Counted from the stretch's first letter, positions 17,676 to 31,460 are shown. The stretch: 64,000 bases of DNA from Pseudomonas sp. HS6 (GCF_023375815.1 NZ_CP067412.1:6014001-6078000); one strand, 5' to 3'. The notes: a model not told the origin generated them from the letters alone. Program-made: numbers and translations.

Positions 17676-20051
17676 TCAGGCCTGCGCCTGACCCTCAGCC
17701 AGGAAGAACCAGGTTTCCAGTACGGAATCCGGGTTCAACGAAACGCTTTCGATGCCTTGTTCCATCAGCCACTTGGCGAGGTCCGGGTGGTCCGAAGGAC
17801 CCTGACCGCAGATGCCGATGTACTTGCCGGCCTTGTTGCACGCGGCAATCGCGTTGGCCAGCAGCTTCTTGACCGCCGGATTACGCTCGTCGAACAGGTG
17901 CGCGATGATCCCGGAATCACGGTCCAGACCCAGTGTCAGTTGAGTCAGGTCGTTGGAACCGATCGAGAAACCGTCGAAGAACTCAAGGAACTCTTCGGCC
18001 AGGATCGCGTTGGACGGCAGTTCGCACATCATGATCACGCGCAGGCCGTTGTCGCCACGGGCCAGGCCGTTTTCGGCGAGCAGGTCCACAACCTGGCTGG
18101 CTTCGCCCAGGGTACGCACGAACGGCACCATGATTTCGACGTTGGTCAGGCCCATCTCGTTGCGCACGCGTTTCAGCGCGCGGCACTCGAGTTCGAAGCA
18201 GTCACGGAAGGATTCGCTGATGTAACGCGAAGCGCCACGGAAGCCCAGCATCGGGTTTTCTTCTTCCGGCTCGTACAGTTTGCCGCCGATCAGGTTGGCG
18301 TATTCGTTGGACTTGAAGTCCGACAGACGCACGATGACCTTCTTCGGTGCGAACGCAGCAGCGAGGGTGCTGATGCCTTCAACCAGTTTTTCGACATAGA
18401 AGCCGACCGGATCGTCGTAGCCGGCGATGCGCTTGTCGACGCTGTCCTTGATTTCCTGTGGCAGGCCGTCGTAGTTCAACAGCGCTTTCGGGTGGACGCC
18501 GATCATGCGGTTGATGATGAATTCCAGACGGGCCAGGCCGACACCGGCGTTCGGCAGTTGCGCGAAGTCGAAGGCGCGGTCCGGGTTACCGACGTTCATC
18601 ATGATCTTGAACGGCAGCTCCGGCATGGCGTCCACGGAGTTCTTCTTGATATCGAAGCCCAGTTCACCTTCGAAGATGTAACCGGTGTCGCCTTCGGCGC
18701 AGGACACGGTCACACCCTGGCCATCCTTCAACAGCTGGGTGGCGTTACCGCAACCGACGACGGCCGGAATCCCCAGCTCACGGGCGATGATCGCCGCGTG
18801 GCAGGTACGGCCGCCACGGTTGGTGACGATGGCGCTGGCGCGCTTCATGACCGGTTCCCAGTCCGGGTCGGTCATGTCGGAGACCAGCACGTCGCCCGGC
18901 TGGACCTTGTCCATTTCGGACACGTCTTTGATGATCCGCACCTTGCCGGCGCCGATGCGCTGGCCGATGGCGCGACCTTCCACCAGCACGGTGCCGGTTT
19001 CTTTCAGCAGGTAACGTTCCATGACGTTGGCCTGGGTGCGGCTCTTCACGGTTTCCGGACGGGCCTGCACGATGTACAGCTTGCCGTCGTCACCGTCCTT
19101 GGCCCACTCGATGTCCATCGGGCAGCCGTAGTGCTTCTCGATGATCATCGCCTGCTTGGCCAGCTCGCTGACTTCAGCGTCGGTCAGGCAGAAACGCGCA
19201 CGTTCGGCCTTGTCGACATCAACGGTTTTCACGGAACGACCGGCCTTGGCCTCGTCGCCGTAGATCATCTTGATGGCCTTGCTGCCCAGGTTGCGGCGCA
19301 GGATTGCCGGGCGACCGGCTTCCAGCGTGCCCTTGTGGACGTAGAATTCGTCCGGATTCACCGCGCCTTGTACGACGGTTTCGCCCAGGCCGTAGGCGCC
19401 GGTGATGAACACCACGTCACGGAAGCCGGATTCGGTATCGAGGGTGAACATCACGCCGGCGGTGCCGGTTTCCGAACGCACCATGCGCTGCACGCCAGCC
19501 GACAGGGCGACCAGTTTGTGGTCGAAGCCCTGGTGCACGCGGTAGGAGATGGCACGGTCGTTGAACAGGGAAGCGAACACTTCCTTGGCCGCGCGGATGA
19601 CGTTTTCCACGCCACGGATGTTCAGGAAGGTTTCCTGCTGACCGGCGAACGAAGCGTCCGGCAAGTCTTCGGCGGTGGCGGAGGAACGTACGGCCACGGC
19701 CACGTCAGGATTGCCGGCCGACAGCGCGGCGAACGCGGTGCGGATCTCGGCATTCAGTTTTTCAGGGAATTCGGCTTCCATGATCCATTGACGGATCTGG
19801 GCGCCGGTCTTGGCCAGGGCATTGACGTCATCGACGTCCAGGGCGTCGAGCGCGTCGTGGATCTGTTGGTTCAGACCGCTGAGCTCAAGAAAGTCGCGAT
19901 AGGCCTGCGCCGTGGTGGCGAAGCCGCCGGGGACCGAAACACCGGCACCGGCCAGGTTACTGATCATCTCGCCCAGGGATGCGTTCTTGCCCCCCACATG
20001 CTCAACATCGTGTTTGCCGAGCTTATCGAGGGAAACTACGTACTCTACCAA
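17676..20051 (-). CDS. ppsA: Phosphoenolpyruvate synthase
   Basis: The 791-residue enzyme makes PEP from pyruvate and ATP for gluconeogenesis. It has an N-terminal ATP-grasp-like domain (about 15-345), the swivelling phosphohistidine domain with GGRTCHAAI (catalytic His near 420) and a C-terminal TIM barrel (about 475-785). The divergent ppsR encodes its regulatory kinase/phosphorylase. The 174-base gap between them should hold both promoters. Confidence 0.97.
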   Translation of the reverse strand: MVEYVVSLDKLGKHDVEHVGGKNASLGEMISNLAGAGVSVPGGFATTAQAYRDFLELSGLNQQIHDALDALDVDDVNALAKTGAQIRQWIMEAEFPEKLNAEIRTAFAALSAGNPDVAVAVRSSATAEDLPDASFAGQQETFLNIRGVENVIRAAKEVFASLFNDRAISYRVHQGFDHKLVALSAGVQRMVRSETGTAGVMFTLDTESGFRDVVFITGAYGLGETVVQGAVNPDEFYVHKGTLEAGRPAILRRNLGSKAIKMIYGDEAKAGRSVKTVDVDKAERARFCLTDAEVSELAKQAMIIEKHYGCPMDIEWAKDGDDGKLYIVQARPETVKSRTQANVMERYLLKETGTVLVEGRAIGQRIGAGKVRIIKDVSEMDKVQPGDVLVSDMTDPDWEPVMKRASAIVTNRGGRTCHAAIIARELGIPAVVGCGNATQLLKDGQGVTVSCAEGDTGYIFEGELGFDIKKNSVDAMPELPFKIMMNVGNPDRAFDFAQLPNAGVGLARLEFIINRMIGVHPKALLNYDGLPQEIKDSVDKRIAGYDDPVGFYVEKLVEGISTLAAAFAPKKVIVRLSDFKSNEYANLIGGKLYEPEEENPMLGFRGASRYISESFRDCFELECRALKRVRNEMGLTNVEIMVPFVRTLGEASQVVDLLAENGLARGDNGLRVIMMCELPSNAILAEEFLEFFDGFSIGSNDLTQLTLGLDRDSGIIAHLFDERNPAVKKLLANAIAACNKAGKYIGICGQGPSDHPDLAKWLMEQGIESVSLNPDSVLETWFFLAEGQAQA

Positions 20052-20225
20052 GGTGATCTCTCCACTAACTGTGTTGGAAAAGCTCAGAAACCGGCGGCTC
20101 GGGGGAGCGTTGGCCGGCTGTATGGCCTGGACCTGGAAAATAAGTGAGAATGCGGGCCAATGGCGGCCGGCAAATCGCGCCTATCATATCCAGAAATACT
20201 CATTAGCTTAAGGCCCAAGGTGCAA

Positions 20226-21044
20226 ATGAAACGATCTGCTTTCTTTATCTCCGATGGCACCGGCATCACCGCCGAAACCCTGGGTCAAAGCCTTCTGGCG
20301 CAGTTCGAAAACATTACCTTCAGCAAATTCACGCGGCCCTACATCGACAGCGTGGAAAAAGCGCGGGCCATGGTACAACAAATCGATAAAGCCGCTGAAA
20401 CCGACGGTTTCCGGCCGATCATCTTCGATACCATCGTCAATCAGGACATTCGTGAGATTCTCGCAACCTCCAATGGTTTCATGATCGACATCTTCTCGAC
20501 CTTCCTCGCCCCGCTCGAGCAGGAACTGACCGAGCATTCTTCCTACACCGTCGGCAAATCCCACTCCATCGGCCACAACTCCAATTACATGGAGCGGATC
20601 GAGGCAGTGAACTTCGCCCTCGACAACGACGACGGCGCCCGCACGCACTATTACGACAAGGCCGACCTGATACTAGTGGGCGTGTCGCGTTGTGGTAAGA
20701 CGCCGACGTGTCTGTACATGGCGATGCAGTTCGGCATCCGCGCGGCCAACTATCCGCTGACCGAAGATGACATGGAACGCCTGCAACTGCCGGCCGCCCT
20801 GCGTGCCCACCAGCACAAGCTGTTCGGCCTGACCATCGACCCGGATCGCCTCACCGCGATCCGCAACGAGCGCAAGCCCAACAGCCGCTATTCGAGCTAC
20901 GCCCAGTGCGAATTCGAAGTGCGCGAGGTGGAGAACCTGTTCCGCCGCGAGAACATCCCGCACATCAACTCCACGCATTTTTCGGTGGAGGAGATTTCGG
21001 CAAAGATCCTGGTGGAAAAAGGCGTGGAACGGCGGTTCAAGTAA
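20226..21044 (+). CDS. ppsR: PEP synthase regulatory protein (kinase/pyrophosphorylase)
   Basis: The 272-residue DUF299-family enzyme phosphorylates PEP synthase with ADP and removes the phosphate with inorganic phosphate. The P-loop-like [10 protein letters not shown] segment is near residue 150. ATG 20226 follows AAGGTG. Its place opposite ppsA supports the assignment. Confidence 0.95.
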   Translation: MKRSAFFISDGTGITAETLGQSLLAQFENITFSKFTRPYIDSVEKARAMVQQIDKAAETDGFRPIIFDTIVNQDIREILATSNGFMIDIFSTFLAPLEQELTEHSSYTVGKSHSIGHNSNYMERIEAVNFALDNDDGARTHYYDKADLILVGVSRCGKTPTCLYMAMQFGIRAANYPLTEDDMERLQLPAALRAHQHKLFGLTIDPDRLTAIRNERKPNSRYSSYAQCEFEVREVENLFRRENIPHINSTHFSVEEISAKILVEKGVERRFK

Positions 21045-21191
21045 CCCCCAGGCTCCTCAACCTGTCCACACGCTGAATGAACTAACGCAAAGTCCTCGCG
21101 GGCCGCGTTTTTTACGACTCTGTAACATTCCGAAATATACAATCCGCGCAAGTTGCGTATCCGGCCCGAAACCGGGTGCGCCAACCCTCTC

Positions 21192-21213
21192 GACCCGGTG
21201 AATTCACCGGGTC
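21192..21213. promoter_or_regulatory. Perfect 22-bp palindrome upstream of ABC permease
   Basis: Bases 21192-21213 are a perfect palindrome centred on GAATTC, with GACCCGGT/ACCGGGTC outer arms, 127 bases before the permease start. It could be an operator or an RNA hairpin in the leader; no T run follows. Further upstream, a GC-rich stem with a T run at 21096-21113 may end the ppsR transcript (weak). Confidence 0.45.
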
Positions 21214-21339
21214 CGCAGCATCCACTTCCCACTTGAAGTCATGGAATGAGCGTCCGCTCGTTCCCGGGTGCGCAATGCAGACAGAAGCTACGCTCAGACA
21301 GCCGCGCCTCCATTCAGAACGCTGCAGGACTCACTGCCT

Positions 21340-23085
21340 ATGAACAAAGTGTTCCGCCACTACATCCCGGCCTCGACACGGCGCCTGTTGCCCAATCGCT
21401 GGGACTTGATCGCCCTGCCGCTGGTGATCGGCTTTTTGCTGTTTTTCTCCATCGGTGCCCGGGAAACCTGGGCCCCGATCGGTTCACTGCAAAGTGAAGT
21501 GGTCTCCCTGGACCCAAGCAATTTGCCCGAATACGCCATGCGCACCACCCTGCGCATGCTCGCGGCGATGGTTGCGTCGCTGGTGTTCACCCTGCTCTAC
21601 GGCACGTTGGCCGCAAAAAGCCGCCGGGCCGAAAAACTCTTGGTACCGGTGCTGGACATCCTGCAATCGGTGCCGGTGCTGGGTTACATCTCCTTCACCG
21701 TGACCTTCTTTCTATTATTGTTTCCAGGCCGGGTACTGGGCGCGGAACTCGCCGCGATCTTTGCCATTTTCACCAGCCAGGCGTGGAACATGACCTTCAG
21801 CTTCTACCAGTCGCTGCGCATGCTGCCGCGGGATCTGGTGGAAGTGTCGACCAACCTGCAACTGTCCGGCTGGCAGAAGTTCTGGAAGCTCGACGTGCCC
21901 TTCGCCATGCCCGGACTGGTCTGGAACATGATGATGAGCATGTCCGGCGGCTGGTTCTTCGTGGTGGCATCCGAAGCGATCACCGTCGGCGACCAGACCA
22001 TCACCCTGCCGGGGATCGGTTCGTTCCTGGCCATGGCCATCGCGCAAAAAGACATGCACGCGGTGGGCTACGTGATTCTGACGATGGTCGTGGTCATCCT
22101 GATCTATGACCAGTTCCTGTTCCGCCCGCTGGTTGCCTGGGCCGACAAGTTCCGTATGGAAAACACCGCATCGCAGACCGCCGCGCCGGAGTCCTGGGTA
22201 CTGAATCTGATCCAGCGCACCCGGTTGATCCAGCGCATTTTGCGCCCCGTCACCCGCGCCATCAGCCGCCTCGGCAACATGCGCCTGAACCTGCCGCGTT
22301 CGGCGCGCAAAGTCATGGCCTCGGAAAGTCCCGCCACCACCAAGGCCATTGACTGGATCTGGGGCTCGCTGATCGGGTTGCTGACGGCGTATGCGCTCTA
22401 TCACATCGTGCTGTATGTCGGCACCGAAGTGACGTTTGCCGAGGTCGGGCATGTGTTGCTGATGGGATTGTTTACCTTGCTGCGGGTGGCCGGGTTGATC
22501 TTCATCGCCTCGCTGATCTGGGTGCCGCTGGGCGTGATGATCGGCCTGCGTCCGGCGCTGGCCGAAAAAATCCAGCCGCTGGCGCAGTTCCTCGCGGCGT
22601 TCCCGGCCAACCTGCTGTTTCCGGTGTTCGTCATCGTGATCCTGCGTTACCAGTTGAACCCGGACATCTGGCTGAGCCCGCTGATCGTGCTGGGAACTCA
22701 GTGGTACATCCTGTTCAACGTGATTGCCGGGGCCAGTGCCTTCCCCAATGACTTCAAGGAAGCCGCCGCCAACTTCCGCATTCGCGGCTGGCTGTGGTGG
22801 CGCAAGGTCATGCTGCCGGGAATCTTCCCGTATTACGTGACCGGCGCCATCACCGCCTCGGGCGGTGCGTGGAACGCCAGCATCGTCTCCGAATTCGTTT
22901 CCTGGGGGCAGGACAAAGTCGTCGCCCACGGCCTGGGCGCCTACATCGCGCAAACCACGGCTGCCGGCGACTTCCCGAAAATCACCCTCGGCGTGGTGGT
23001 GATGTCGTTCTTTGTCGTGGCCTTCAATCGCGTGGTCTGGCGGCCGATGTACGCCATGGCCGAAAACAAACTTCGCCTGAACTGA
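21340..23085 (+). CDS. ABC transporter permease, two fused permease halves
   Basis: The 581-residue protein contains two binding-protein-dependent permease domains in one chain (about 60-275 and 365-575), each with an EAA-like loop (LVEVSTNLQLSGWQKFWKL and FKEAAANFRIRGWLWWRKV). It therefore provides the whole membrane channel. The family is nitrate/sulfonate/bicarbonate-like. The ATPase gene follows 14 bases after the stop. No substrate-binding protein gene is near, so the substrate cannot be named. Confidence 0.87.
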   Translation: MNKVFRHYIPASTRRLLPNRWDLIALPLVIGFLLFFSIGARETWAPIGSLQSEVVSLDPSNLPEYAMRTTLRMLAAMVASLVFTLLYGTLAAKSRRAEKLLVPVLDILQSVPVLGYISFTVTFFLLLFPGRVLGAELAAIFAIFTSQAWNMTFSFYQSLRMLPRDLVEVSTNLQLSGWQKFWKLDVPFAMPGLVWNMMMSMSGGWFFVVASEAITVGDQTITLPGIGSFLAMAIAQKDMHAVGYVILTMVVVILIYDQFLFRPLVAWADKFRMENTASQTAAPESWVLNLIQRTRLIQRILRPVTRAISRLGNMRLNLPRSARKVMASESPATTKAIDWIWGSLIGLLTAYALYHIVLYVGTEVTFAEVGHVLLMGLFTLLRVAGLIFIASLIWVPLGVMIGLRPALAEKIQPLAQFLAAFPANLLFPVFVIVILRYQLNPDIWLSPLIVLGTQWYILFNVIAGASAFPNDFKEAAANFRIRGWLWWRKVMLPGIFPYYVTGAITASGGAWNASIVSEFVSWGQDKVVAHGLGAYIAQTTAAGDFPKITLGVVVMSFFVVAFNRVVWRPMYAMAENKLRLN

Positions 23086-23099
23086 CGGGATTCGATGTG

Positions 23100-24422
23100 A
23101 TGAATACCTTTACTGAACACGCTGGCGCCACACCCGAAATCTACTCGCTCACCGACGTCAACCGGGTATTTGGCAAGGGCAAGGACGAGCTGCAAGTGCT
23201 CAGCGGGGTCAACCTGGCCCTGCACGAAGGCGAAATCGTCGGCATGCTTGGCCGCTCAGGCTCAGGCAAATCGACTCTGCTGCGGATCATCGCCGGCCTG
23301 ATCGAGCCTTCGTCCGGCGAAGTCCTGTACAACGGCAAACCGCTGGACGGCCCGGCAGAAGGCGTGGCCATGGTGTTCCAGACCTTTGCGCTGTTCCCGT
23401 GGTTGACGGTTCTGGAAAACGTCGAAGCCGGCCTGCAGGCCTTGCAGGTCGAACGCAAGGAAGCGCGCAAGCGAGCACTGGCGGCCATTGACCTGATCGG
23501 CCTCGACGGTTTCGAAAACGCCTACCCTCGCGAACTGTCCGGCGGCATGCGCCAGCGCGTGGGGTTCGCCCGCGGGCTGGTGGTCAACCCGACGCTGCTG
23601 CTGATGGACGAACCCTTCTCGGCGCTGGACGTGTTGACCGCCGAAACCCTGAGAAACGATCTGCTGGACTTGTGGAGCGGCAAGCAACTGCCGATCAAAT
23701 CGATCCTGATCGTGACCCACAACATCGAAGAAGCGGTGCTGATGTGCGACCGCATTATGGTGCTGTCGTCCAACCCCGGGCGGCTGGTGGCGGAAATCAA
23801 GGTGCCCTTCGCCCATCCGCGCAATCGCCTGGACCCGGCGTTCCGGCAGATGGTCGATGACATCTACGCGCAGATGACCGACCGCCGCAGCGCCGACGCC
23901 AGCACCGGCAAACCGGAGTTGAAGATCAGCAGCCCGTTGCAGGAAGTGTCCACCAACCTGATGGCCGGTCTGATCGAAACCCTCGCAGCCGAACCCTATA
24001 ACGGCCATGCCGGCCTGCCCACCGTGGCCGAGCGGCGCCTGCTGGAAGTGGACGATCTGTTTCCCGTGGCCGAGATGCTCGAATACCTGGGCTTCGCCGA
24101 ACTCAAGGGCGCGGACATCACCCTGACCGACGCCGGTAAACTGTTCGCGGACTACGGCACCCAGGAACGCAAGACCCTGTTCGCCGAACACCTGATCCGC
24201 TACATACCGCTGGCCGCGCGGATCCACCAGGTGTTGCTGGAACGCAATGGTCACCGGGCACCGCGAGTACGTTTCGAGCAGGAACTGGAAGATTCGCTGA
24301 CCGAAGCCTTCGTCGAGAAAAACCTGGAAATCGTGATTGCCTGGGGCCGTTACGCCGAGATTTTCTCCTACGACGACCACACCGAAACGTTCAGCCTGGA
24401 GGATGTCGAGGGCAGCCTGTAG
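23100..24422 (+). CDS. ABC transporter ATPase with C-terminal AAA-associated domain
   Basis: The 440-residue protein has a standard NrtD/SsuB-like ATPase (Walker A GRSGSGKSTL near 57, signature LSGGMRQRVGFARGL near 147, Walker B LLLMDEPFSALD) in the first 265 residues. A 150-residue extension follows (about 290-435) of the type found on some nitrate/sulfonate ATPases. That domain is thought to be regulatory. It forms an operon with the fused permease. It converges with prpD, leaving only 20 bases between stops. Confidence 0.87.
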   Translation: MNTFTEHAGATPEIYSLTDVNRVFGKGKDELQVLSGVNLALHEGEIVGMLGRSGSGKSTLLRIIAGLIEPSSGEVLYNGKPLDGPAEGVAMVFQTFALFPWLTVLENVEAGLQALQVERKEARKRALAAIDLIGLDGFENAYPRELSGGMRQRVGFARGLVVNPTLLLMDEPFSALDVLTAETLRNDLLDLWSGKQLPIKSILIVTHNIEEAVLMCDRIMVLSSNPGRLVAEIKVPFAHPRNRLDPAFRQMVDDIYAQMTDRRSADASTGKPELKISSPLQEVSTNLMAGLIETLAAEPYNGHAGLPTVAERRLLEVDDLFPVAEMLEYLGFAELKGADITLTDAGKLFADYGTQERKTLFAEHLIRYIPLAARIHQVLLERNGHRAPRVRFEQELEDSLTEAFVEKNLEIVIAWGRYAEIFSYDDHTETFSLEDVEGSL

Positions 24423-24442
24423 CCCTCGACCATCCCGGCGAT

Positions 24443-25927
24443 TCAGATCACGAACAAGTCGACAAAACGGTTCACCGGCGTCGCCTCGAGCCGCGCCTGA
24501 TCCTTGCACAGCGCAAGGATCTCGGCGCTGCGCTGGCCGGTGAAACGCGTGGCCAGGTTTGCCCTGAACTTGTCCTCCAGCAACGGAATGCCCTCGGCCC
24601 GGCGCCGACGGTGACCGATCGGGTATTCCACCACCACGTTTTCCGTGCTGGAACCGTCCTTGAAAAACACCTGCACCGCGTTGGCAATCGAGCGCTTGTC
24701 GGCTTCAAGGTATTCGCGGGTGAAGCGAGGGTCCTCGACGATGACCATTTTCTCGCGCAGCACATCGATGACCGGATGGGCCTTGTGGAAGTCGTCCTCG
24801 TACTGCTCCGCCACCAGATTGCCGAACGCCAGCGGCACGGCGGTCATGTACTGGATGCAGTGATCACGGTCGGCGGCGTTGGCCAGCGGCCCGACCTTGG
24901 AAATGATGCGGATCGCCGATTCGTGGGTGGTAATGACGATCCGGTCGATTTCATGCAGACGATTGCGCACCTGCGGATGCAGAGTCACGGCGGCTTCGCA
25001 GGCGGTTTGCGCGTGGAATTCGGCGGGAAAACTGATCTTGAACAGCACGTTTTCCATCACGTAACTGCCGAAGGTTCTCGAGAAACTGAAGGCGCGTTTG
25101 TCTTCAGGCTTGAGTGCCAGATCGTTGTTGGTGTGGCTGAACAGCACGTCGTAGAAACCCCACTGCTTCGCCGTCAACACACCGGGAATGCCCATTTCGC
25201 CACGCATCGCGATATCCGCCAGACGCACGCCACGACTGGACGCATCCCCCGCCGCCCAGGATTTTCGCGAACCGGCATTCGGCGCATGCCGGTAAGTGCG
25301 CAACGCCTGACCGTCGGCAAATGCGTGGGACAACGCCGACAGCAACTGCTCACGATGGGCGCCCATGAGTTTGGCGACAACGGCTGTCGAGGCCACTTTC
25401 ACCAGAATCACGTGGTCGAGGCCTACGCGGTTGAAGGAGTTTTCCAGCGCGATCACGCCCTGAATCTCGTGGGCCATGATCATCGCTTCGAGCACATCGC
25501 GCACCGTCAGCGGTGCCTCGCCGTTGGCCAGACGCTTTTGCGACAAGTGATCGGCCACCGCGAGAATCCCGCCGAGGTTGTCCGACGGATGCCCCCATTC
25601 AGCGGCGAGCCAGGTGTCGTTGTAATCCAGCCAGCGCACGATGCAGCCGATGTCCCACGCGGCTTTTACCGGGTCGAGGCGATAGGAGGTGCCGGGGACT
25701 CGCGCACCGAACGGCACGACGGTGCCTTCGACGATGGGGCCCAGGTGTTTGGTGCACTCGGGGAAACGCAGGGCCAGCAGGCCGCAGCCCAGGGTGTCCA
25801 TCAGGCAGTTGCGGGCGGTGTCGAGGGCTTCGGTGGATTCGATTTTGTAGGTAAGGATGTAATCGGCGATGTCTTGCAGGACATGGTCGTAGTCGGGGCG
25901 GTTGTTCAGGTCGACGTTGGCGCTCAT
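24443..25927 (-). CDS. prpD: 2-methylcitrate dehydratase PrpD
   Basis: The 494-residue MmgE/PrpD-family enzyme dehydrates 2-methylcitrate. Motifs include [19 protein letters not shown] near residue 100. It is the last gene of the propionate operon; AcnD plus PrpF can carry out a parallel dehydration route, so the operon encodes both. AGGAG precedes ATG 25927. A palindromic repeat (26046-26235) separates it from prpF. Confidence 0.94.
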   Translation of the reverse strand: MSANVDLNNRPDYDHVLQDIADYILTYKIESTEALDTARNCLMDTLGCGLLALRFPECTKHLGPIVEGTVVPFGARVPGTSYRLDPVKAAWDIGCIVRWLDYNDTWLAAEWGHPSDNLGGILAVADHLSQKRLANGEAPLTVRDVLEAMIMAHEIQGVIALENSFNRVGLDHVILVKVASTAVVAKLMGAHREQLLSALSHAFADGQALRTYRHAPNAGSRKSWAAGDASSRGVRLADIAMRGEMGIPGVLTAKQWGFYDVLFSHTNNDLALKPEDKRAFSFSRTFGSYVMENVLFKISFPAEFHAQTACEAAVTLHPQVRNRLHEIDRIVITTHESAIRIISKVGPLANAADRDHCIQYMTAVPLAFGNLVAEQYEDDFHKAHPVIDVLREKMVIVEDPRFTREYLEADKRSIANAVQVFFKDGSSTENVVVEYPIGHRRRRAEGIPLLEDKFRANLATRFTGQRSAEILALCKDQARLEATPVNRFVDLFVI

Positions 25928-26045
25928 TGCGGTTCTCCTGGTGGGGAATGATGAGTGGTGGGGTCTTCCTCAGGGGCTGGTTGGTTTTTTGTTTAGAGCA
26001 GATCGTGGGTGTCTGCCTTAGTGTTTTTTGTCAGTTGGATTGTTG

Positions 26046-26235
26046 CCCTCACCCTAGCCCTCTCCCGGAGGGAGAGGGAACTGACCGCGATAATCTTCCG
26101 AACTACATCGACCTGAACGTCCTTCTGTGAATCCATAATCGACTAGATCTTTCAGGTCGATGTCTGACGCCAGACACCTCGGTTAGCTCCCTCTCCCTCC
26201 GGGAGAGGGCTGGGCGGGCGGCGTTCCGATGAGGG
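26046..26235. repeat. Large palindromic intergenic repeat, copy B
   Basis: It has the same outer arms as copy A (CCCTCACCCTAGCCC... and a CCCTCTCCCTCCGGGAGAGG complement) and an inner stem CGACCTGAA (26109-26117) / TTCAGGTCG (26151-26159), with the shared core TGAATCCATAATCGA. It fills most of the 319-base prpF-prpD gap, inside the operon. Confidence 0.8.
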
Positions 26236-26246
26236 AGCTCTTGATC

Positions 26247-27437
26247 TTAAAAAGAGTCGCCAGGCACACGGACGTAACCTTCCATCAAAACCCGCGCACT
26301 GCGGCTCATAATCGCCTTCTTAACAACCCACTCACCGTTTTCCAGACTGGCCTCAGCCCCGACACGCAACGTCCCGGACGGATGCCCAAAACGCACAGCA
26401 TTCCGCTCAACACCACCAGCCGCCAGGTTCACCAACGTCCCAGAGATAGCTGCTGCAGTGCCAATCGCCACCGCCGCCGTCCCCATCATCGCGTGGTGCA
26501 ATTTGCCCATCGACAACGCCCGCACCAACAAATCCACATCACCGGCGCCAATGGCTTTGCCACTCGAGGCCACGTAATCCGCAGGCTTGGCGACAAACGC
26601 CACCTTCGGCGTGTGCTGACGCTTGGCGGCTTCGTCGAGGTTAGAGATCAGGCCCATGCGCAACGCGCCATAAGCACGAATGGTCTCAAACATCTGCAAC
26701 GCTTTCGGATCGCTGTTGATCGCGCTTTGCAGTTCGGTGCCGGTGTAACCGATGTCTTCGGCGTTGACGAAGATCGTCGGGATACCCGCGTTGATCATGG
26801 TCGCCTTGAACGTGCCGACACCCGGCACTTCCAGCTCGTCGATCAGGTTGCCGGTGGGGAACATCGAGCCACCGCCGCCCTCTTCTTCCGCCGCCGGGTC
26901 CATGAATTCCACCTGGACTTCGGCGGCCGGGAAGGTCACGCCGTCGAGTTCGAAATCACCGGTTTCCTGGACTTCGCCGTTGGTGATCGGCACATGGGCA
27001 ATGATCGTCTTGCCGATGTTGGCCTGCCACACACGAACCACCGCCACGCCGTTGTGCGGAATGCGGCTGGCGTCCACCAGACCGTTGCTGATGGCGAACG
27101 AGCCGACCGCCGCCGACAGGTTGCCGCAGTTACCGCTCCAGTCCACGAACGGTTTGTCGATGGACACCTGACCGAACAGGTAATCGACGTCGTGATCGGC
27201 CTTGATGCTTTTCGACAGGATCACGGTTTTGCTGGTGCTGGACGTGGCGCCGCCCATGCCGTCGATCTGCTTGTCGTAGGGGTCGGGACTGCCGATTACT
27301 CGCAGCAATAATGCATCGCGGGTCGGGCCGGGAATCTGCGCCGCTTCGGGCAGGTCCTTGAGACTGAAAAACACGCCTTTGCTGGTGCCGCCGCGCATGT
27401 AGGTGGCGGGGATCTTTATTTGCGGTGCGTGAGCCAT
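26247..27437 (-). CDS. prpF: 2-methylaconitate cis-trans isomerase PrpF
   Basis: The 396-residue PrpF-family isomerase converts the trans-2-methylaconitate made by AcnD into the cis isomer. The N-terminal YMRGGTSKGVFF motif is characteristic. I chose ATG 27437 because TAAGGAG lies just upstream; in-frame ATG 27458 has no good site. It pairs functionally with acnD, 54 bases upstream. Confidence 0.94.
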   Translation of the reverse strand: MAHAPQIKIPATYMRGGTSKGVFFSLKDLPEAAQIPGPTRDALLLRVIGSPDPYDKQIDGMGGATSSTSKTVILSKSIKADHDVDYLFGQVSIDKPFVDWSGNCGNLSAAVGSFAISNGLVDASRIPHNGVAVVRVWQANIGKTIIAHVPITNGEVQETGDFELDGVTFPAAEVQVEFMDPAAEEEGGGGSMFPTGNLIDELEVPGVGTFKATMINAGIPTIFVNAEDIGYTGTELQSAINSDPKALQMFETIRAYGALRMGLISNLDEAAKRQHTPKVAFVAKPADYVASSGKAIGAGDVDLLVRALSMGKLHHAMMGTAAVAIGTAAAISGTLVNLAAGGVERNAVRFGHPSGTLRVGAEASLENGEWVVKKAIMSRSARVLMEGYVRVPGDSF

Positions 27438-27491
27438 GGTGCTCCTTAACGAAGGCATGGGACTTGAAGTCCCATGCCCACATCGATTGAT

Positions 27492-30086
<2,595 letters not shown>

Positions 30087-30154
30087 CGGTCAGGACTCGG
30101 TCACGGTAGTTTCAAAGGGTGAGCTGGACACCGACCTTGAAAGTCACACCGAAC

Positions 30155-30248
30155 CCTGTGGGAGCTGGCTTGCCAGCGATAGCGGTGAGTCAGTCGACAT
30201 CAATGTTGGATGTGACTCAGTCATCGCTGGCAAGCCAGCTCCCACAGG
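30155..30248. repeat. REP doublet (REPIN) between prpC and acnD
   Basis: Two inverted copies of a fluorescens-type REP (CTGTGGGAGCTGGCTTGCCA) lie head to head, each about 26 bases, within the operon gap. The transcript could fold into a long hairpin here and change the relative amounts of upstream and downstream mRNA. Confidence 0.88.
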
Positions 30249-30289
30249 ATCTTCGGTGAACCTCTGGATCAGTGTTCGGCCCTCACCAT

Positions 30290-31417
30290 TCAGCGACGTT
30301 CGATTGGCACGAACTTGCGCTGTTCGACGCCGACGTACTCGGCGCTCGGACGGATGATGCGGTTGTTGGCGCGCTGTTCGAACACGTGCGCTGCCCAGCC
30401 GGTCAGGCGCGAGCAGACGAAGATCGGGGTGAACAGCTTGGTCGGGATGCCCATGAAGTGGTACGCCGAGGCATGGTAGAAGTCGGCGTTGGGGAACAGT
30501 TTCTTTTGCTCCCACATGGTCTTGTCGATGGCTTCCGAGACCGCGAACAACACCTTGTCGCCCACTTCGTCGGCGAGTTTTTTCGACCAGCCCTTGATCA
30601 CCTCGTTGCGCGGATCGCTGTCCTTATAGATCGCGTGGCCGAAGCCCATGATCTTGTCCTTGCGCTCCAGCATGCCGAGGGTGCCCTTGATCGCCTCTTC
30701 CGGCGACGAGAAGCGCTCGATCATTTCCATCGCCGCTTCGTTGGCACCGCCGTGCAGCGGACCGCGCAACGAACCGATGGCCGCCGTGACGCAGGAATAC
30801 AGGTCGGACAGGGTCGATGCGCACACCCGAGCGGTGAAGGTCGAAGCGTTGAATTCGTGCTCGGCGTAGAGGATCAGCGACACGTTCATCACTTTGACGT
30901 GCAGTTCGCTCGGCTTCTTGTCGTGCAGCAGGTGCAGGAAGTGACCGCCGATGGACTGTTCATCAGTCACGCAATTGATGCGCTTGCCGTCGTGACTGAA
31001 GCGATACCAGTAGCACATGATCGCCGGGAACGCGGCCAGCAGACGGTCGGTCTTGTCGCGTTGCTCGGAGAAGTCTTTCTCCGGCTCGATGTTGCCCAGG
31101 AACGAGCAACCGGTGCGCATCACGTCCATCGGGTGGGCGTCGGCGGGGATGCGTTCCAGCACTTCCTTCAGCGCTTGCGGCAGGTCGCGCAGCTTGCTGA
31201 GTTTGTTCTGGTAGTCGGCGAGCTGTGCCTTGGTCGGCAGCTCCCCGTAGAGCAGCAGGTACGCCACTTCTTCAAATTGTGCGTCTGCCGCCAGTTCGCG
31301 CACGTCGTAGCCGCGATAGGTCAGCCCGGCACCGGCCTGGCCCACGGTGGACAGTGCGGTTTGCCCGGCAACCTGGCCCCGGAGCCCGGCGCCACTGAGT
31401 ACTTTTGCTTCGGCCAT
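30290..31417 (-). CDS. prpC: 2-methylcitrate synthase PrpC
   Basis: The 375-residue citrate-synthase family enzyme condenses propionyl-CoA with oxaloacetate. Active-site contexts include LYAEHEFNAST and LHGGANEAAM and a GFGHAIY motif. Length and operon position mark it as PrpC, not GltA. I chose ATG 31417 (ribosome-binding site TTGGAGACA) over an upstream in-frame start. Confidence 0.95.
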   Translation of the reverse strand: MAEAKVLSGAGLRGQVAGQTALSTVGQAGAGLTYRGYDVRELAADAQFEEVAYLLLYGELPTKAQLADYQNKLSKLRDLPQALKEVLERIPADAHPMDVMRTGCSFLGNIEPEKDFSEQRDKTDRLLAAFPAIMCYWYRFSHDGKRINCVTDEQSIGGHFLHLLHDKKPSELHVKVMNVSLILYAEHEFNASTFTARVCASTLSDLYSCVTAAIGSLRGPLHGGANEAAMEMIERFSSPEEAIKGTLGMLERKDKIMGFGHAIYKDSDPRNEVIKGWSKKLADEVGDKVLFAVSEAIDKTMWEQKKLFPNADFYHASAYHFMGIPTKLFTPIFVCSRLTGWAAHVFEQRANNRIIRPSAEYVGVEQRKFVPIERR

Positions 31418-31460
31418 TGTTGTCTCCAATCTTGAATTTGTTAGGGAGTACGGTTGCGGC

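Noticed and set aside
17757..20147. 796-residue frame antisense to ppsA
   Set aside because: The opposite strand is clearly PEP synthase along its whole length, and the frame has no recognisable domains. Other long antisense frames at nirB (5698-7953) and the efflux operon (60554-62950) were rejected for the same reason.
21084..21113. Strong terminator after ppsR
   Set aside because: The stem is too short or needs a one-base loop; it is mentioned only as a weak candidate.
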